Source: Cercis canadensis
Taxonomy: Eukaryota; Streptophyta; Magnoliopsida; Fabales; Fabaceae
Assembly: GCA_003255065.1 (NCBI GenBank)
Contig: QAOA01006949.1
Span: forward strand, 500,899-564,898
Direction: 5' to 3'
Length of the DNA: 64,000 nt
Shown here piece by piece: positions 38,228 through 49,133 of this stretch. The notes under the pieces were generated by a model, which saw only the letters and a list, made by a program, of their open reading frames with translations, did no database searches and was not told the origin of the DNA. The stretch's first letter is position 1, and each line of letters begins with the position of its first letter. The translations under genes were made by a program, and so were the position numbers.

Positions 38228-39416
38228 GAGTTGCTCAACTGCAGAGAAGCCTAATTGTAATATTGCAAATTGTAATGGTTGAGTACCCTTTTTTGTTTCC
38301 TTACTATAACATCATCTTTATGATGCACTTAATGATTTTGCATAGCTGATTTTCTATTCTAACTCATTGAATTTATTTCAAGAGCAATTAATGCTTGATG
38401 AACACCATGATTTATTTTTTTGTGTGATTCTTTACTAATACAGCAATACTAATATGTAAATAAATATAAGCACTTGTATGAGAAGTTTGATTGTATTTGT
38501 ATATATCTTCCAAATCAAAGTTCATACCTAGGAAATTTTTTTGGTAATGTATTTTTTTAATATTTAATGAGTATTATTAATTTTAGACTTTTGGACTCAA
38601 GTCTATTAAAATTAGAACTTAACCCGTATATAATTAGGTTATGGCTTGAAATTTGAGGTCCGGTTAAATTTGTGCATTTTTAGGCTTGCCCGATTTTAAT
38701 TTTAATTTTTTTTATTTTTATTAATTTTTTTTCTATTTTCCATTTTAAAAATAAATTTAATTAAAAATTTAATAAAATAATACAAATTTAGACTAACTTG
38801 TTTATACATAGGGCCTTATATAGTCGAGCTCAAACCTAAAAGAATAAGCCCGATTAGATTTGGATCTTTTTTGGCCCAATCTTGTTTAATACTTGTGTTG
38901 AAATCTTATTGAGTTTTAAGAGGAAACAAGTTAAATTCAGACTCACTGTTAGAATCCATGAAGTGCCTATGGTTTTATACTATGCAAATCTCCACTTGTT
39001 CGTCTTCTCATCAAAACGTATGCAAATTCACGGCGAAATTCAGCAACACCCAACAAAAGAAACAGCACAATTCTACAAGTTGAAGCCAAACAAGCTGGTC
39101 TCGAACCTGGGCTTTGGGATTGGACTCTGAACAAATGGTCCAAACTAGCACGGCCCACGGGTGAGATTTCATTTTTTGTTTGCTAGAAGCTTAGAAAGAT
39201 TAAAATAGGGTGCTATCTTTAGGCCCAAGTTGATGAACTTGTAGGCTGGATTTGGAGTGTGCGTTCTGTGGATGGGAAAAGAAGAAGACACCTCTCAATG
39301 TCCAAACGGGGAAACGGAGATATGAATTGTACTGTTTCCGATTGGGATTGAGTTGAGATTTGATCTCTCCTTAATTGCTTTATGCGATTTGTCTATTCAT
39401 TCATTCTTTTTTTAGA
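38228..39416. other. SAUR 3' flank and AT-rich intergenic DNA
   Basis: After the 3' UTR, 38600-38880 contains copies of GCCCGATT-type sequence in both orientations, possibly an old repeat. On the minus strand near 39110, CCCAGGTTCGAGACC is B-box-like and may mark an old SINE. No gene is seen. Confidence 0.4.
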
Positions 39417-39712
39417 AGAAGATGGACCGCCAGAAGCAGGGACCAAAAATTATTATTATATTTTTTCAAGACAGCCAGATTCTCCTGTTCTCCCACGTCG
39501 GCGATCGGAGTTTTCATATCGGAGGCCTTTGTCTCCTCCAAGAGGTGATTCTCCGTCTCCAGCGAGGTTGGCTTCCTATTGCATTGCATTAATATTTGCT
39601 TAACAGTTTATTGGTCCTCTGTATACTCAAACTAATTCTCATCTTAAGGTTGCGGGGAAGTCCAGGTCGCAGACGTTCTCCTCCAAGGCGCCGGTTACTA
39701 TACTTACTGATT
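39417..39712 (+). pseudogene. Fragment of SR45 (RS region) with intron
   Basis: Matches 57017-57311 of the SR45 gene in this window: CCAGATTCTCCTGTTC, GGAGGCCTTTGTCTCC, the exon end and intron GGTTGGCTTCCTATTGCAT, and the next exon ending CCTCCAAGGCGCCGG. It has internal deletions relative to the source, and the intron acceptor is altered (TCTTAAGG in place of CTAGAAGG). The presence of the intron shows a DNA-level copy, not a processed retrocopy. Confidence 0.85.
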
Positions 39713-39734
39713 CATAAATCTACAAAAAGGTTTT

Positions 39735-39917
39735 GGTGTGTATCGAAGAACTTGAAAAATTGAAGAAGATGGTAACAAGTATTTTACTCCTGCTTGTGTT
39801 CGTGCTGGGAAGTCAGCAAGCAGTAAAAGAATTCTTCTGAATCCAAATCCAGTTACCAAGACACAGTGGAAGGCTAGACCTAACGCTTGCTTGTGCTTGA
39901 ACATAATCATGAATTGT
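39735..39917 (+). pseudogene. Unrecognised exon-like fragment
   Basis: After a TGA near 39755, a frame reads EEDGNKYFTPACVRAGKS and on to PNPVTKTQWKARPNACLC before running into the copied NAL1 upstream segment. Composition is coding-like, but I do not recognise a family. Confidence 0.3.
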
Positions 39918-40003
39918 GCATTCTTCCGTGCCCTTGGTGAAAGTTAGGTTCCGAAACCACTCTTTGTTATCCACGTGGATCTGAGTTGGAAATGGTCATG
40001 CTT
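39915..40003 (+). repeat. Copy of the NAL1-like gene upstream region, with G-box
   Basis: Matches 47301-47396 just upstream of the NAL1-like transcription unit: AAGTTAGGTTCCGAAACC, then CACTCTTTGTTATCCACGTG. The source has ~15 more bases between these blocks. Both copies keep the palindrome CCACGTGG. Confidence 0.8.
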
Positions 40004-40188
40004 TTAAACTTAATTATTATTTTACAACTAATTGGGAAAATCAACTAACTTTTTGCTACCAGAGAGATTACTTGATATGTGCTTACATGCTTTTTTACCC
40101 TTTTTCATTATTATTTCCACTTTGGGATTGAGATTGGAATTTTATGGATCTATATTTCTCCGGTTCACGTTAATGGTAACACTATTAT

Positions 40189-41017
40189 TAGGGATGGCAA
40201 TTTATCCTAGACCCGATGGGGCCCCGGTTTTTTTACCCGTTCGGGTATGGGTATGGGGCAAAAAAATTGGTATAGGGATGGAGATAGGTAATTTTATGGG
40301 TAATTTTATAGGGGCGGGTCTGTGGATGGGGACACCCCGTCCCGCCCCGCACTGTATATAAATAATATATATATATATAATACATTACATAAATGTTTTT
40401 AAAAAAATTTCTTCATAAAACGGAGTCATTATGGCCTAAGATTGTCCCACACTAAATCACCAACACACTGACCTGACCCTTCCTCCCTCAGTCCCTCAAC
40501 CTTGAGTTCCATTTTCCCCAAACCTAAATTTTTTTTCTTTTTTTTTTGTTGGTTTTGTAGAATATGGAGAGTAGTTCAACTTCAACCAACATTAGAACTT
40601 CATAAATTGTACTTATTTTAATTGCTTGGAGCCTTTTGTACTTATTATGATTTCTTATTGACTTTTATAATTGTTTAAGAACAATTTTTATAATTTTGTT
40701 TGAATATTATTTATGTTATTGTTGTTGCTTGAGGATATCTTGAATTCTTGATGATGTTATTTGAGCATTATTTATATTATCTTGTTCGATTAAACTTGAA
40801 TTTCAATTAGAAATCGTGATCAATAGATTAAACTTGTAAATTGTGTATATTTAAAAAAAGTATGGTTGTATGGGTAAATGGGGCGGGACATGAGGCAGAT
40901 GGGGATTTAGTGGAGCGGGGATGGGGATGCTGAAAAATCCCCGTCGGGGATGGAGCATCCTCATGTCCTTCGGGGATAGGGACGGGGACTGCTTGCCCCG
41001 CCCCATTGCCATCCCTA
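40189..41017. mobile_element. Non-autonomous hAT element with perfect TIR and 8-bp target duplication
   Basis: Both ends are TAGGGATGGCAAT in inverted orientation (13/13). ACTATTAT flanks it on both sides (40181-40188 and 41018-41025). An 8-bp duplication is diagnostic of hAT insertion. Subterminal regions are unusually GC-rich for this window, with repeated GGGGATGGGG-type motifs. No transposase frame is present in the 829 bases. Confidence 0.9.
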
Positions 41018-41358
41018 ACTATTATGAGTGCTTACTGTTTTCTCTGGGATTGATTGAGATTGGTTTTTGATTTGATTCATTCTTGTTTTTCTTAACCTTT
41101 CATTGATGCATGGGGATAAAAGTATTGAGTCAATCTATGAATATTTTCGCAAGATAGACTTTCTTGTAAATTTTAGTGGCTCCAAACATAGCAACCAATT
41201 CTCAGGTTCATTCTTTGTCAAATACCGTCATTTAGAGCATAGGAAATGTTGATCAACTAAGAAACTTAACAAAAGGGAATTTATGAATGCAATCCACATG
41301 TCGTTTTAGTATGATTATTCAAGTTAATTACTAATAAATGATTGCTTTTGTGTTGTAG

Positions 41359-41561
41359 CAACTGAGCCTGCTTGCAGATATTGTAGCAGTCATTGTGAAA
41401 TTTACCATATTCGTGCTTATTTTGTTCATGGTCCCCATGAAATCCCTTTTAACCATGACCCACTCTTACTTCCTCGTGGTTTTCGTTGGAGCCATCAGTA
41501 TTCTTCAGCAAGATTCATTGCATTTAGATGCCGTGTATGCCTCAAAAAATTGTATGCTTGA
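41359..41561 (+). pseudogene. Unrecognised exon-like fragment with Cys pairs
   Basis: After a possible acceptor (TTGTAG at 41353-41358), a frame reads TEPACRYCSSHCEIYHIRAY, then PHEIPFNHDPLLLPRGFRW and FIAFRCRVCLKKLYA before TGA. The sequence is coding-like and dense in Cys/His, perhaps a terminal exon of a zinc-binding protein. I cannot name the family. Confidence 0.35.
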
Positions 41562-41640
41562 CAGTAACTCTACTTGAATTTATTTCTTAAATTACAAGTA
41601 TAAACAGTAACATTGCTGGAATTTATTTCTCAAATCCTTG

Positions 41641-42709
41641 GGGTATGTTTGGATGGGGTATTTGTAGAGTGTAATATATTTGTAGAGTATATTTAAAATA
41701 CTTATTTTGAATTACTATGTTTGTATAATTTTTTAATATATTTTTAAAATTTCAGTGTATTTTTAGAGTGTCTTTCAAATACTCTATTCAGTGTATTTCA
41801 AATTCATTTCCTCTCCGCGAGCCCCCGATATCCTCCCTCTCCCTCGAACCTCCCAAACCCGAGAACAAGAACAAAGTTGCTGATTTCAATGTTTTGTTTC
41901 GTTCCTGCAAAAATGTTGATGTCTGTGAAAATTCATCAACTAAGAAGACTCCCTCAATGACTCTTGTCTTCTTTTTTTTGGGTCGTCGTCGTCTGCACCC
42001 GTCCTTGCCTTGGGTTCTCTAGTTATGTGATTCTTGTGCTTTCTGGCAAGAACGCAGAGGGAATGGGATTCATGATTGTGAAGACTTAACGAATGAGGAC
42101 CTGAATGAGCTTAAAGGGTGTATAGAACTGGGGTTTGGATTCAATGAGAAAGATGGTCAAAGGCTTTGTAATACTTTGCCCGCTCTCGACCTCTATTTCG
42201 CCATCAACCGCCAGCTTTCATCACCAAGTCCTGTTTCTACCCCTCATAGCCGTGACTCTTCTCTCGGTGCTCGTTCTTCATCCTTTGGGAGCCCAAGGAA
42301 TGATTCCGATTCTTGGAAGATTTGTAGCCTAGGTCGCTACTTATTTGAGATTTGAGAAACATAATATTATTATTACCATTGTTTTGTTTTCATAATTAAT
42401 ATTTATTTTGGGAAGAAAAAGAAAGCCTTCTTGTTTTTGATCGATATATGTTCGTGTTTTTGTCCCTGTGGGCTTTGTGCAAGGGATGACCCAGAACACG
42501 TAAAGACCAAGTTAAGGCATTGGGCTCAAGCTGTTGCTTGTTTGGTGAATGTTAAACCAACTCTAACATAATGTTTTGAATATTAAAATACTCTTTTTAA
42601 AATATATCCAAACAATGTATTTTATAAATTCATGTATTTAAAATGCTGCATTTCAATTACATGTATTTAAAATTCACAAAAATTTATCAAATACCTCATC
42701 CAAATACAA
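41641..42709 (+). mobile_element. TIR DNA transposon carrying a captured gene fragment
   Basis: Ends GTTTGGATGGGGTATTTG and, inverted, ATTTGGATGAGGTATTTG flank ~1.07 kb. Subterminal parts are AT-rich and partly repeated. The interior is a DUF1685 gene fragment (listed separately). No transposase is seen. The exact ends and target duplication are not clear (TTG/TTA next to the ends), so the superfamily (PIF/Harbinger or hAT) is open. Confidence 0.65.
42029..42575 (+). pseudogene. DUF1685 gene fragment with retained intron
   Basis: An open stretch from 42029 reads LTNEDLNELKGCIELGFGF, RLCNTLPALDLYFAINRQL and ends SDSWKICSLG at about 42330. After a GT...AG interval (about 42332-42485), GDDPEHVKTKLRHWAQAVACLVNV continues the same protein. 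These are the hallmark blocks of plant DUF1685 proteins, whose function is unknown. The N-terminal part of the family is absent or unrecognisable, and a TAG lies at 42020-42022. The retained intron indicates DNA-level capture by the surrounding TIR element. Confidence 0.8.
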
Positions 42710-43749
42710 CTTTAATCTCTTACAGATTCTGTTTCAACAATTTATAACTAATATCTACTATTCAATTCCGACTTACCCCCACAATAGAAATCAGAAGCGA
42801 TAAATGTTTTTTTAGGTCATGGAAAATGTCAATAGCTGTTCCGTAGTAATGGCTAAAGTCGGGGAGATTAGGACTAATTACTGATGTGATCTAAGACACC
42901 AGCGGTGGATGCAAAAGAATCAATTGGACAACAATCTGAATGCCATCATCACTCTTTTATGTTATGTAGCATCAAAATGCAAATTACATTACACAAACAT
43001 GATAAAGTAATCCCAAACACGAGCTTGAAAATTGCTTTATTCCAAGTGAACCGTTCTCCTCCAATCAACAACTCCTCAAAAGCATGATGCCTGATTGAGC
43101 TCCATATCGCAATCTTGGTCCTCTCAAGAGGTAAGAGGTAACTACTGAAGAAGGTGAAAATTGGAGACCAAAATCTTTGACTTGATAAGTGATTAACAAG
43201 GAGGAAGAGAATCATGGATTATGATTTATGAGAAATTGTTTATACGGATAGAGGGCATCTAAAGATTATCAGATCCAAAGCCAAAACGACTAACACATTT
43301 TCTTACCTCAACCACAAGGAGTCATTTCATGTACTATCAAAGTTAGAGAGTTCATTCATATAAGTCTTTTCTCACACCCAATCAAACATCCCTCCAGTCT
43401 CCTACAGTGTTAAAATAGATGTAAATACCAGTGTCATGAGCTGCCTGCCATGTAATCATTCAAAGTTATCAAAATTGCGATCTTAATCATTGAATTATAT
43501 AATATTACAATTTAAAAATAGCATAGCGATTTCAATCACATGAAAAAAAATTGTAAGATGATGTAGGATCACAAGCGAAATCATACTAGGTTAAAAAAGG
43601 GGAAACAAAATTCAAGGGTTTCCTAACTTGTTGGGTTAGTTTGGGTTAAGAAGAAAATCACTTGAGTCTCTAAAATATTTTATGTATCACTTAAAAAAAG
43701 GTATTATTATGTGTAATATAATATTCATTTCTCTTTAAATATTTTTTTA

Positions 43750-45243
43750 TATATACATATAATTTTCTTAGATATTTAGAGGAAATGAGGTAGGGAGCTT
43801 TTAGAGCTCAATCCCTACACCGTTCATTTGGAGCAATCTTCACCGTCTATTTAGGAGAAGAGTTAGTATAAATAAATGATCCTTCTCATTTGGCAAAAAC
43901 AATTAAGAAAGAAGCTAATCTTGTAAGGCATTCATTGAACATATTCCTCTTTCTCACCACCATACCTACTTTGTGAGTGAGGTTGACTTAGTCTTCTCAA
44001 GAGGGTTGAGAAATGCTAAGTACTAGCTGCAATTTGTTGGAGTTTGTCCATTGTCAATATTTGTAAAATTATCCCCATTAAACATTAATGCCCTACTGCA
44101 TAAAATTTCTAGATCCGCCCTTGCTGATATGAATCATTACGCTTTGAGTTCATATCATTACACTNACCATTCCTACTTTGTGAGTGAGGTTGACTTAGTC
44201 TTCTCAAGAGGGTTGAGAAATGCTAAGTACTAGCTGCAATTTGTTGGAGTTTGTCCATTGTCAATATTTGTAAAATTATCCCCATTAAACATTAATGCCC
44301 TACTGCATAAAATTTCTAGATCCGCCCTTGCTGATATGAATCATTACGCTTTGAGTTCATATCATTACACTTTGGTTTCTCGTTATACAATAGCTTTCTA
44401 CTATCAATGGTTAAACTTAGTGCTTCAATCAAACAACTATCCTCTCCAACATCGTTTTGGTTATGAATGGTGGTAAAATTGATCTTCCACCACTCTTACT
44501 AGTTGCCCTCCAAGTCGGCCACCATGTAGACTCAACCCTCATTAGCTTCCTATATATAATTTCATATTTATCATTCTTCTTGCCGTGGTATTATATATAG
44601 GAAATGAGCTTACCACAACAAGAAGAATGATAAATGTGAAATTATATATAGGAAGCTCATGAGGGTTGAGTCTACATGGTGGCCGACTTGGAGGGCGACT
44701 TGTAAGAGTGGTGGAAGATCAATTTTACCCCCATTTGTAACCAAAATGATGTTGGATAGGGTATTTGTTTGACTGAAGCACTAAGTTTAACCATTGATAG
44801 TAGAAAGTTGTTGTATAATGAGAGAGCAAAGCGTAAAGGACTTAGACTGTAATGATTCATATCAGCAGGGGCAAATCTAGAAATTTTATATAGTAGGGGT
44901 ATTAATGTTTAATGAGGATAATTTTATAAATATTGACAATGAACAAACTCTAACGCAACTATGGTCGGTACTTAGCATTTTTCAACCCTCTTGAGAAAAC
45001 TAAGTAAACCTCACTCACAAAGTAGGAATGATAGAGAAAAAGAGAAAGAAAAATATGAATGTTTTACAAGATTAGCTTCTTTTTTAATTGTTTTTGCCAA
45101 ATGAGAAACATCACTTATTTGTACTAACTCTTCTCCTTAATGGATTATGAAAATTATTCCAAATGAACGGTGTGGGAATTGAGCTCTAAAAGCTTCCCAC
45201 CTCATTTCTTCTAAATATCTAAGAAAATTATTTGTATATATAT
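43750..45243. repeat. Long inverted repeat (fold-back) with short loop
   Basis: The left arm starts at about 43750 (AATTTTCTTAGATATTTAGA) and the right arm ends at about 45243 with its reverse complement. The arms pair through to the centre at 44560-44620, where TTCTTCTTG.CGTGGTA faces TACCACAACAAGAAGAA around a loop of ~20 bases. The left arm is lengthened by an assembly-type duplication around the N at 44165. Without it each arm is ~0.63 kb. Arms differ at scattered positions. No protein is evident. Confidence 0.85.
43960..44372. repeat. Near-identical duplicate around a single N (assembly seam)
   Basis: About 200 bases before the N at 44165 are repeated right after it, from CCTACTTTGTGAGTGAGG to TTCATATCATTACACT. 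The copy in the right arm of the inverted repeat is single, so the doubling is probably artefactual. Confidence 0.8.
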
Positions 45244-45299
45244 AGAAATGCTCTCTGATGATTTTTTTTAATACTTTTGGCTAATACCTCAAGCTACTT

Positions 45300-47285
45300 C
45301 ACCATAAGTCATCCCCATTTGCATAAACAGCTTTTTTAAGCGCTTATATAAGAATGTCTTATGTGAAAAGCTTTTATGACATAAGCTCATTTTAAATTAA
45401 GCTATTTAGTGTTTAGATACATACTTAAAGAAGTGCTTTTAAAATCTATAAGTTCTTTCTAAAAATGTTTGGATAAATAACTATATAAATACTTTTGTTG
45501 TTAAAATTACTGAAAGGGCATTTTACAAGCACTCATGAAAAAATGACTGATTACAAGCACTTATGAATATCTCTTCCATAAATTAAAATTTCACATCAAG
45601 TTCTCTAAAATGTATAGAAACGTTTGTTGAATATAGAATCAAATTAAAATAACGGTATTAATTAATATGTAATTTATTTCACAAAAGTATAATCATTTTT
45701 TTTAATGAATTGGGCAGAGCCCAACAAGAACAAAAACAGAGACTAGACAAGGAGAGACACTGCAGCGTCACCAACAACGAGGAGGGGGAGATCCGGCGGA
45801 GGAGAGTTCAGAACAAATTAACAGATCCAGAGGGAGCTTCCAACCGAGATTAGCAAGCCAATCACCAATCCCGGAAAACATCCATTCTCTTCAGACTTCC
45901 CGNTGCTTTTAAAATCTATAAGTTCTTTCTAAAAATGTTTGGATAAATAACTATATAAATACTTTTGTTGTTAAAATTACTGAAAGGGCATTTTACAAGC
46001 ACTCATGAAAAAATGACCGATTACAAGCACTTATGAATATCTCTTCCATAAATTAAAATTTCACATCAAATTCTCTAAAATGTATAGAAACGTTTGTTGA
46101 ATATAGAATCAAATTAAAATAACGGTATTAATTAATATGTAATTTATTTCACAAAAGTATAATCGTTTTTTTTAATGAATTGGGCAGAGCCCAACAAGAA
46201 CAAAAACAGAGACTAGACAAGGAGAGACACTGCAGCGTCACCAACAACGAGGAGGTGGAGATCCGGCGGAGGAGAGTTCAGAACAAATTAACAGATCCAG
46301 AGGGAGCTTCCAACCGAGATTAGCAAGCCAATCACCAATCCCGAAAAACATCCATTCTCTTCAGACTTCCCGACTCTCCTCCCAACCGACCAACACTTAG
46401 GCAGCACCCCTCTTTCCTATACAGATAAAGGTTCTATTCCCGTAAATAATAAGGAGGTCGTTAGACAAGTTTGAGCAATTGAATGTCCTCCAAGTATAGG
46501 AAGTAATCCGTGGGCTGGGTTCCCTCAGCCCCCTGCAGTAATTCTTTAGCCAGTTCGTCCACTTCATGAATGTCTTCCTTTGTCTGCAGAGAAAAAAATC
46601 GATTAGAAGCTGAAGGACAGTCTATAGTCTCCAACGAACACTAGACTGCAATAAAAGCCAATTATTGTTTTATTTAAAAAGAAAGGTTGAATTAGACAGC
46701 GCTGTTGTGAGGTGACCATTGTCTTCCTCTGTTGCACTCGAATGAAACCTTCTGATGACTGTAGAACTTCATCTTTGCTTGACACGATAGTGCGACTAGC
46801 TGTAGCAATAAACTTTTGTCTCTTAAGGTACAAGTCGCACGTGCTAGTTGAGAAGATAAGTTGAATGAGGCAAAGAGCATAAGAGTTCAATGTCGAAGTC
46901 ACTGGAACAAACAACAAAATGTTGTACTGAAAGACTAGGCAACTTTGCTTAAGGTTGTCGTGTTCCAGAAATATGGAAGAGATGATTGATTGTGATTTGG
47001 GGGAATTTTGATTGTTATTTGGGGACATTATTGACCAAAAATATTATAATACAGCTTGCCGGTCATTCAAGTTTTAGCTTTCGCAAAAGGCTTTTTCAAA
47101 AAGCCTAAAAATATGACTTCACAAAATAAGTTTAAAATAGTTTTTTGGAGTTAATAAGCTATTCACATAAGCTTATCCAAACACCATTTTTACTTACATA
47201 TAAGCACTTATAGTAGTAGAAAAACTCCAATAAACCATAAATTATACTATTCAAACAGGGCGTTAGTGCTTTGTGATGGTTTTGA
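45300..47285 (-). mobile_element. Candidate hAT-like element with gene fragments
   Basis: Near 45325 and 47090-47285, sequences of the AAGCTTATxxAAxxAGCTT and CCAAACACCAT/TTTGAATAG type occur in opposite orientation, as at the ends of common plant hAT elements. Inside are a 470-base duplicate around the N at 45903 and minus-strand exon-like pieces. One at about 46465-46587 follows a TTTCTCTGCAG acceptor and reads TKEDIHEVDELAKELLQG and then TDYFLYLEDIQLLKLV before a stop. Another at about 46690-46850 reads RQKFIATASRTIVSSKDEVL. Ends and target duplication are not settled. Confidence 0.45.
45433..46380. repeat. 470-base near-identical duplicate around a single N
   Basis: 45433-45902 and 45904-46380 differ at about five single bases (for example ATGACTGA/ATGACCGA, AATCATTT/AATCGTTT, GAGGGGGAG/GAGGTGGAG). 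This divergence fits two haplotypes joined end to end by the assembler. Confidence 0.8.
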
Positions 47286-47470
47286 ACCTACTAAAATAGT
47301 GCATTTCTCGGTGCCCTTGGTTAAAGTTAGGTTCCGAAACCCAACTTAGTTGGCACCACTCTTTGTTATCCACGTGGATCTGAGTAGGAAATGGTAAAAT
47401 GATATTTCCCTGTTACTAGACCTGTCCGTATTATATAATTGTCCCACCAACTCCTCTGAACCCTGGTCCA

Positions 47471-47480
47471 TATATAAAAA
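47471..47480 (+). promoter_or_regulatory. TATA box of the NAL1-like gene
   Basis: TATATAAAAA lies before a likely non-coding first exon at about 47500-47740. A G-box (CCACGTGG) is ~110 bases further upstream. Confidence 0.5.
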
Positions 47481-49133
47481 CCTCTTTTTGTATGCAGAGC
47501 TCAAAATTATTTTACTCCGACACAGACTCTCTCAGCTTACTTTACCTCATTTCTATGAAGCTTTGCCTTTCTTTTCATGGGATTATACAGCAATCACCAC
47601 AACCCAAGCTCCCAATTCTGCAACTTCTTAGTAGATTCTCACTCCAATTCGGCTTTCGGGTGAATTGGGTTCATCAGTGAGGCTGTTCTGATTTCTACTC
47701 TACTCTTTATCAAATCCTTCGTTGCCGATCAGCAACTGTGAGTTTTACTCTTTCTCTTATACCTCTCTCTCTCTTTCTCTTACTCTTTTCCTTCATGTAA
47801 TGGTCATCTTTAGCGTTTATTTATTTGATTATGCTATTTGTTTTCTGGGTTTGCTTTTTACACTTTCTCAACACTCTGAACTATATGCTTTATGAATTTT
47901 GATTGTTAGAATAAAAGTACCCAGATTGAGATTTTCCGAAGTAAAGTCATAAAAACACCAAGGAAGTACCTTTAATTCTTTAAGGGGCTTAACTTGTCTG
48001 AGAGGAAAATAAATTTGTACAGTTAATGAAATAATTATCAATCAAATATTCTGAACTCGAGTTTTGTTCACGGCTATGTATCGGTTGCTTTTCTTGTCTT
48101 GTTCTTATCGTATATGGTTGCTGCCCAAAAAGAAGTTTTAGAGGGTGATGGCTGAAACTTAGCTTTTGGTAATTATCACCTTTCATAGCATATTGATAAA
48201 TTTGAAAATTTGCATTTGCTTGTATCAGTAAATCAGGAGGTATAAGATGCCAAACTCTGTTCCCATTCTTTTTCTTACTTTTACTCGGTGATGTCCCATA
48301 ATTGGGATATTGTTTATTTATTTATTTATCATGCCTCTAGCCCTCTACCAGGTCCCAAATATTTCCATTTTTGACTTTTTTTTTTTTTATTGGGAAATGT
48401 GATTAAGGTACAAAGTCAAGCCTAAAAGGATGTGTTTTCTTATATTGAATGGGAAATTATAATTATACTCTACTTGAAGTAGATTATTCCTGCTATTCAT
48501 GTAACAGGTTACTTCTGAATCCAAACCATTGTGTGCTATTCATTTAAAGTAGTCATAATGTTGTCACTATCACTCTTTTATGATTCTTTGATATCTAGCA
48601 TGTAGTTCATTTTTGTTCATGGTAGTTTGAATTGCATACGCTGAAACAAAAGAATCATGCATACCATGAGAGCCTTTTTATAGTGGTTATTGAACATTTT
48701 GTCATAGATCATGGGTACTAAAGCTTCGTTTCCATATTAAGATATTCTGGTAGATTGAATGTCATGATATTTAATATTTTAATTTGATTTACTCCTCTTT
48801 TTTTTTTTCCCTTTTTTGTTTTTGCTTCATGAGAGGTGCTCAATTTGTTATGATATGTTTCCTTCTTTTCAAACAACTTCATTAGAAATAGGAAATATGC
48901 TTGTGAGCTGAACCCCACCTCTGTGTCCCCTTTTACATTAATAATCTGTTAAGTAATTCATAGCTCAATTATAGTTCTTCTTTCCTAAAATTGATCTCCA
49001 TATTTACCTTCTTTTGAAGTTTGAATGAAACTAGAGATCATATTTTCCCTGCTCTTCTTTGAAATTTTAGAATTCCATTAGCTCTTGTTTGTTTTGGGTG
49101 AAATAAACAATGTTGTTTTAGGTTAATAGAGAA

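Larger units (their letters stand above)
40005..43440 (-). repeat. Inverted, interrupted copy of the BTB gene 3' flank
   Basis: Read on the minus strand from 43440 to 40005, blocks follow the order of 3040-4485 on the plus strand. Pieces: 43440-43040 (source 3040-3935), 41320-41045 (source 4150-4430) and 40050-40008 (source about 4430-4480). The copy is interrupted by a hAT element (40189-41017), an exon-like fragment (41359-41561) and a TIR element (about 41641-42709). Confidence 0.75.

Noticed and set aside
44051-44476. Repeated ORF reading MSIFVKLSPLNINALLHK
   Set aside because: It arises from the arm of the long inverted repeat and its assembly duplicate; it is not a gene pair.
45433-46380. 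True tandem duplication of 470 bases
   Set aside because: The single N at the junction and the SNP-level divergence fit two haplotypes joined by the assembler better.
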